Shown piece by piece: positions 6,892-7,565 of a DNA stretch of 7,565 nucleotides. The notes beneath the pieces are model-generated. The model did not search any database and was not told the DNA's origin. It saw only the letters and a list, made by a program, of their open reading frames with translations. How positions within the stretch are numbered: position 1 is the first letter of the stretch; the number at the start of each line of letters is the position of its first letter. A program made the position numbers and the translations under genes. The stretch comes from Deltaproteobacteria bacterium (GTDB lineage: Bacteria > Myxococcota_A > Polyangia > Haliangiales > Haliangiaceae), in NCBI GenBank assembly GCA_013696695.1, contig JACCYD010000788.1, positions 1-7,565 of the forward strand, written 5' to 3'.

Positions 6892-7107
6892 TCAATCGCG
6901 ACGAATGATCCGGGCCAGGGCGTAGCCGAGCCCGAGTCCGATCGCGATCGCGACCAGCGGATGTTTCTTCATCAGCTTGCCGAGCGTGTCGACGCTCTTG
7001 CCGAGGCCGCGTGACGTGTCGTTCTTGAAGTCGACGACCCGTTCACCTGCCTCATGAAGTCCGTGCGTGATGTTTTCTGTGACCTTGTCGAAAGTGCTCG
7101 TCGCCAT
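6892..7107 (-). CDS. DUF883/YqjD-like small membrane protein
   Basis: A 71-aa protein from ATG 7107 to TGA 6892. The first 47 residues are a charged amphipathic helix (FDKVTENITHGLHEAGERVV..). The C-terminus has the signature KKHPLVAIAIGLGLGYALARIIRRD pattern: a charged/HP turn at about 47-50, a glycine-spaced hydrophobic helix (about 51-66) and a basic end. This is the layout of the E. coli YqjD/ElaB/YgaM group (DUF883), C-tail-anchored inner-membrane proteins that bind ribosomes in stationary phase. The present protein is shorter than YqjD (about 100 aa), so only the tail and part of the helix correspond. The start is well supported by AAGGAG with good spacing. It is the first gene of a tight minus-strand run with the genes at 6889 and 6525. 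Stationary-phase or osmotic-stress expression is a family-based guess. Confidence 0.78.
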   Translation of the reverse strand: MATSTFDKVTENITHGLHEAGERVVDFKNDTSRGLGKSVDTLGKLMKKHPLVAIAIGLGLGYALARIIRRD

Positions 7108-7369
7108 CGTTGTCTCCTTGAATCGGTGCTTCGTTCGGCGGCCACAGATGCATCGCTCGTGCCGACGAGCTGCAGCGTCTTCGCCTTCGGCTTCAAGTCC
7201 GGCGAGGTCACGCGCGCGAAGACGCGATCGTTGGCGAGAACATCCCAACTCACCTCGGGACGCGCTGGGCCTTCCACTTCCAGCGACACCGCATGGAGCC
7301 GGTCGGTTGAAGAGACCGATCACCGCGACCTAACGCTTTCGTGATTCCGGGCCGCGCGACGGTGGCGGT
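7108..7369. other. Intergenic region upstream of the YqjD-like gene
   Basis: A 262-bp gap between the stop of the ribbon-helix-helix gene (7370) and the ATG at 7107, both on the minus strand. No confident promoter was found. From about 7310 to 7125 one minus-strand frame has coding-like third positions but no proper end: it runs out of phase into the YqjD-like gene. It may be a decayed gene fragment. Confidence 0.4.
7114..7119 (-). promoter_or_regulatory. Strong Shine-Dalgarno of the YqjD-like gene
   Basis: The minus strand reads AAGGAG-ACAACG-ATG, the best ribosome-binding site in the window. It fixes the start at 7107 and excludes the longer frame that opens at 7323. Confidence 0.75.
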
Positions 7370-7565
7370 CTACTTCGGTTCGGGTACGGGCACGTCCTCA
7401 CGAGGATCGGGCGCGCCATCCGGCGCATCGTTGCTCGCCGGTATCGTCTTCATGTTCTTGCGCGCGAACTTCCAGCTTTGCTGGACGATCCAGGACAACG
7501 AGCGATCGAGTCGGGTCGCCTCTTGTTGAATCTCGTGGAGCATCTCGTCGGGGAAATACAGCGAC
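7370..7565 (-). CDS. Small ribbon-helix-helix protein (TIGR04563-like), partial
   Basis: The gene enters from the right edge on the minus strand and ends at TAG 7370-7372. The 64 visible residues begin SLYFPDEMLHEIQQEA and continue TRLDRSLSWIVQQSWKFAR. This is a classic ribbon-helix-helix layout: a beta strand (SLYF), helix A (PDEMLHEIQQEATRLD), a turn (RSLS) and helix B (WIVQQSWKFARK). It matches, from memory, a short family seen mainly in myxobacteria (TIGR04563). After about residue 40 comes a disordered Pro/Asp tail (PDGAPDPREDVPVPEPK). Such proteins bind DNA as dimers through the strand pair, so a small transcriptional regulator is likely. Only the first few residues are missing. Targets are unknown. 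The inverted repeats in this window are too distant to assign to it. Confidence 0.8.
   Translation of the reverse strand, partial: SLYFPDEMLHEIQQEATRLDRSLSWIVQQSWKFARKNMKTIPASNDAPDGAPDPREDVPVPEPK

Noticed and set aside
7341..7529. 62-aa plus-strand frame at the right edge
   Set aside because: The opposite strand encodes a clear ribbon-helix-helix protein here.

Overview
The window is GC-rich, with strong G/C preference at third codon positions. Its gene set points to a myxobacterium-like deltaproteobacterium (Myxococcota, perhaps near Kofleriaceae/Haliangiales): a Hanks-type Ser/Thr kinase beside an FHA-linked sigma-54 activator, a lipoprotein opening into an Ig-like repeat, a small SLYFPDEM-type ribbon-helix-helix protein and a DisA_N/DACNV-like sensor protein. 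The taxonomic placement is inference from gene content. I see no rRNA, tRNA, CRISPR array, transposase or phage gene.

Layout. (1) At the left edge is the start of a lipoprotein gene on the minus strand (158 to <1). A 262-bp divergent region (159-420) carries two perfect inverted repeats and separates it from (2) a plus-strand signalling pair: a polytopic membrane Ser/Thr kinase (421-2028) and, 19 nt later, an FHA / AAA+ sigma-54 activator / Fis-HTH regulator (2048-3343). The natural reading is that the kinase writes phosphothreonine, the FHA domain reads it, and sigma-54 promoters are switched. (3) A convergent 95-aa helical protein of unknown function (3638-3351, minus) and a tandem-CsbD protein (3864-4163, plus) share a 225-bp divergent region with a strong hairpin sequence. 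(4) A YkuE/YaeI-type metallophosphoesterase (4343-5200, plus) converges on (5) a minus-strand run read from right to left: a DUF883/YqjD-like small membrane protein (7107-6892), a small two-helix membrane protein (6889-6560) and a DACNV-like protein with a C-terminal diadenylate-cyclase-type fold (6525-5296). (6) At the right edge is the 3' part of a ribbon-helix-helix gene (7370 to >7565, minus).

Two kinds of start are visible. The lipoprotein and YqjD-like genes have Shine-Dalgarno sequences. The kinase, activator, metallophosphoesterase and DACNV genes lack a clear one and instead have a -10-like hexamer (TANNNT or CATACT) only 6-9 nt before the start codon, which suggests leaderless or near-leaderless mRNAs. 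The themes are phospho-signalling, nucleotide sensing and small envelope or stress proteins. I find no complete novel defence system. The items most worth a second look are the DACNV-like protein with altered catalytic motifs, the kinase/FHA-activator relay and the leaderless start pattern.
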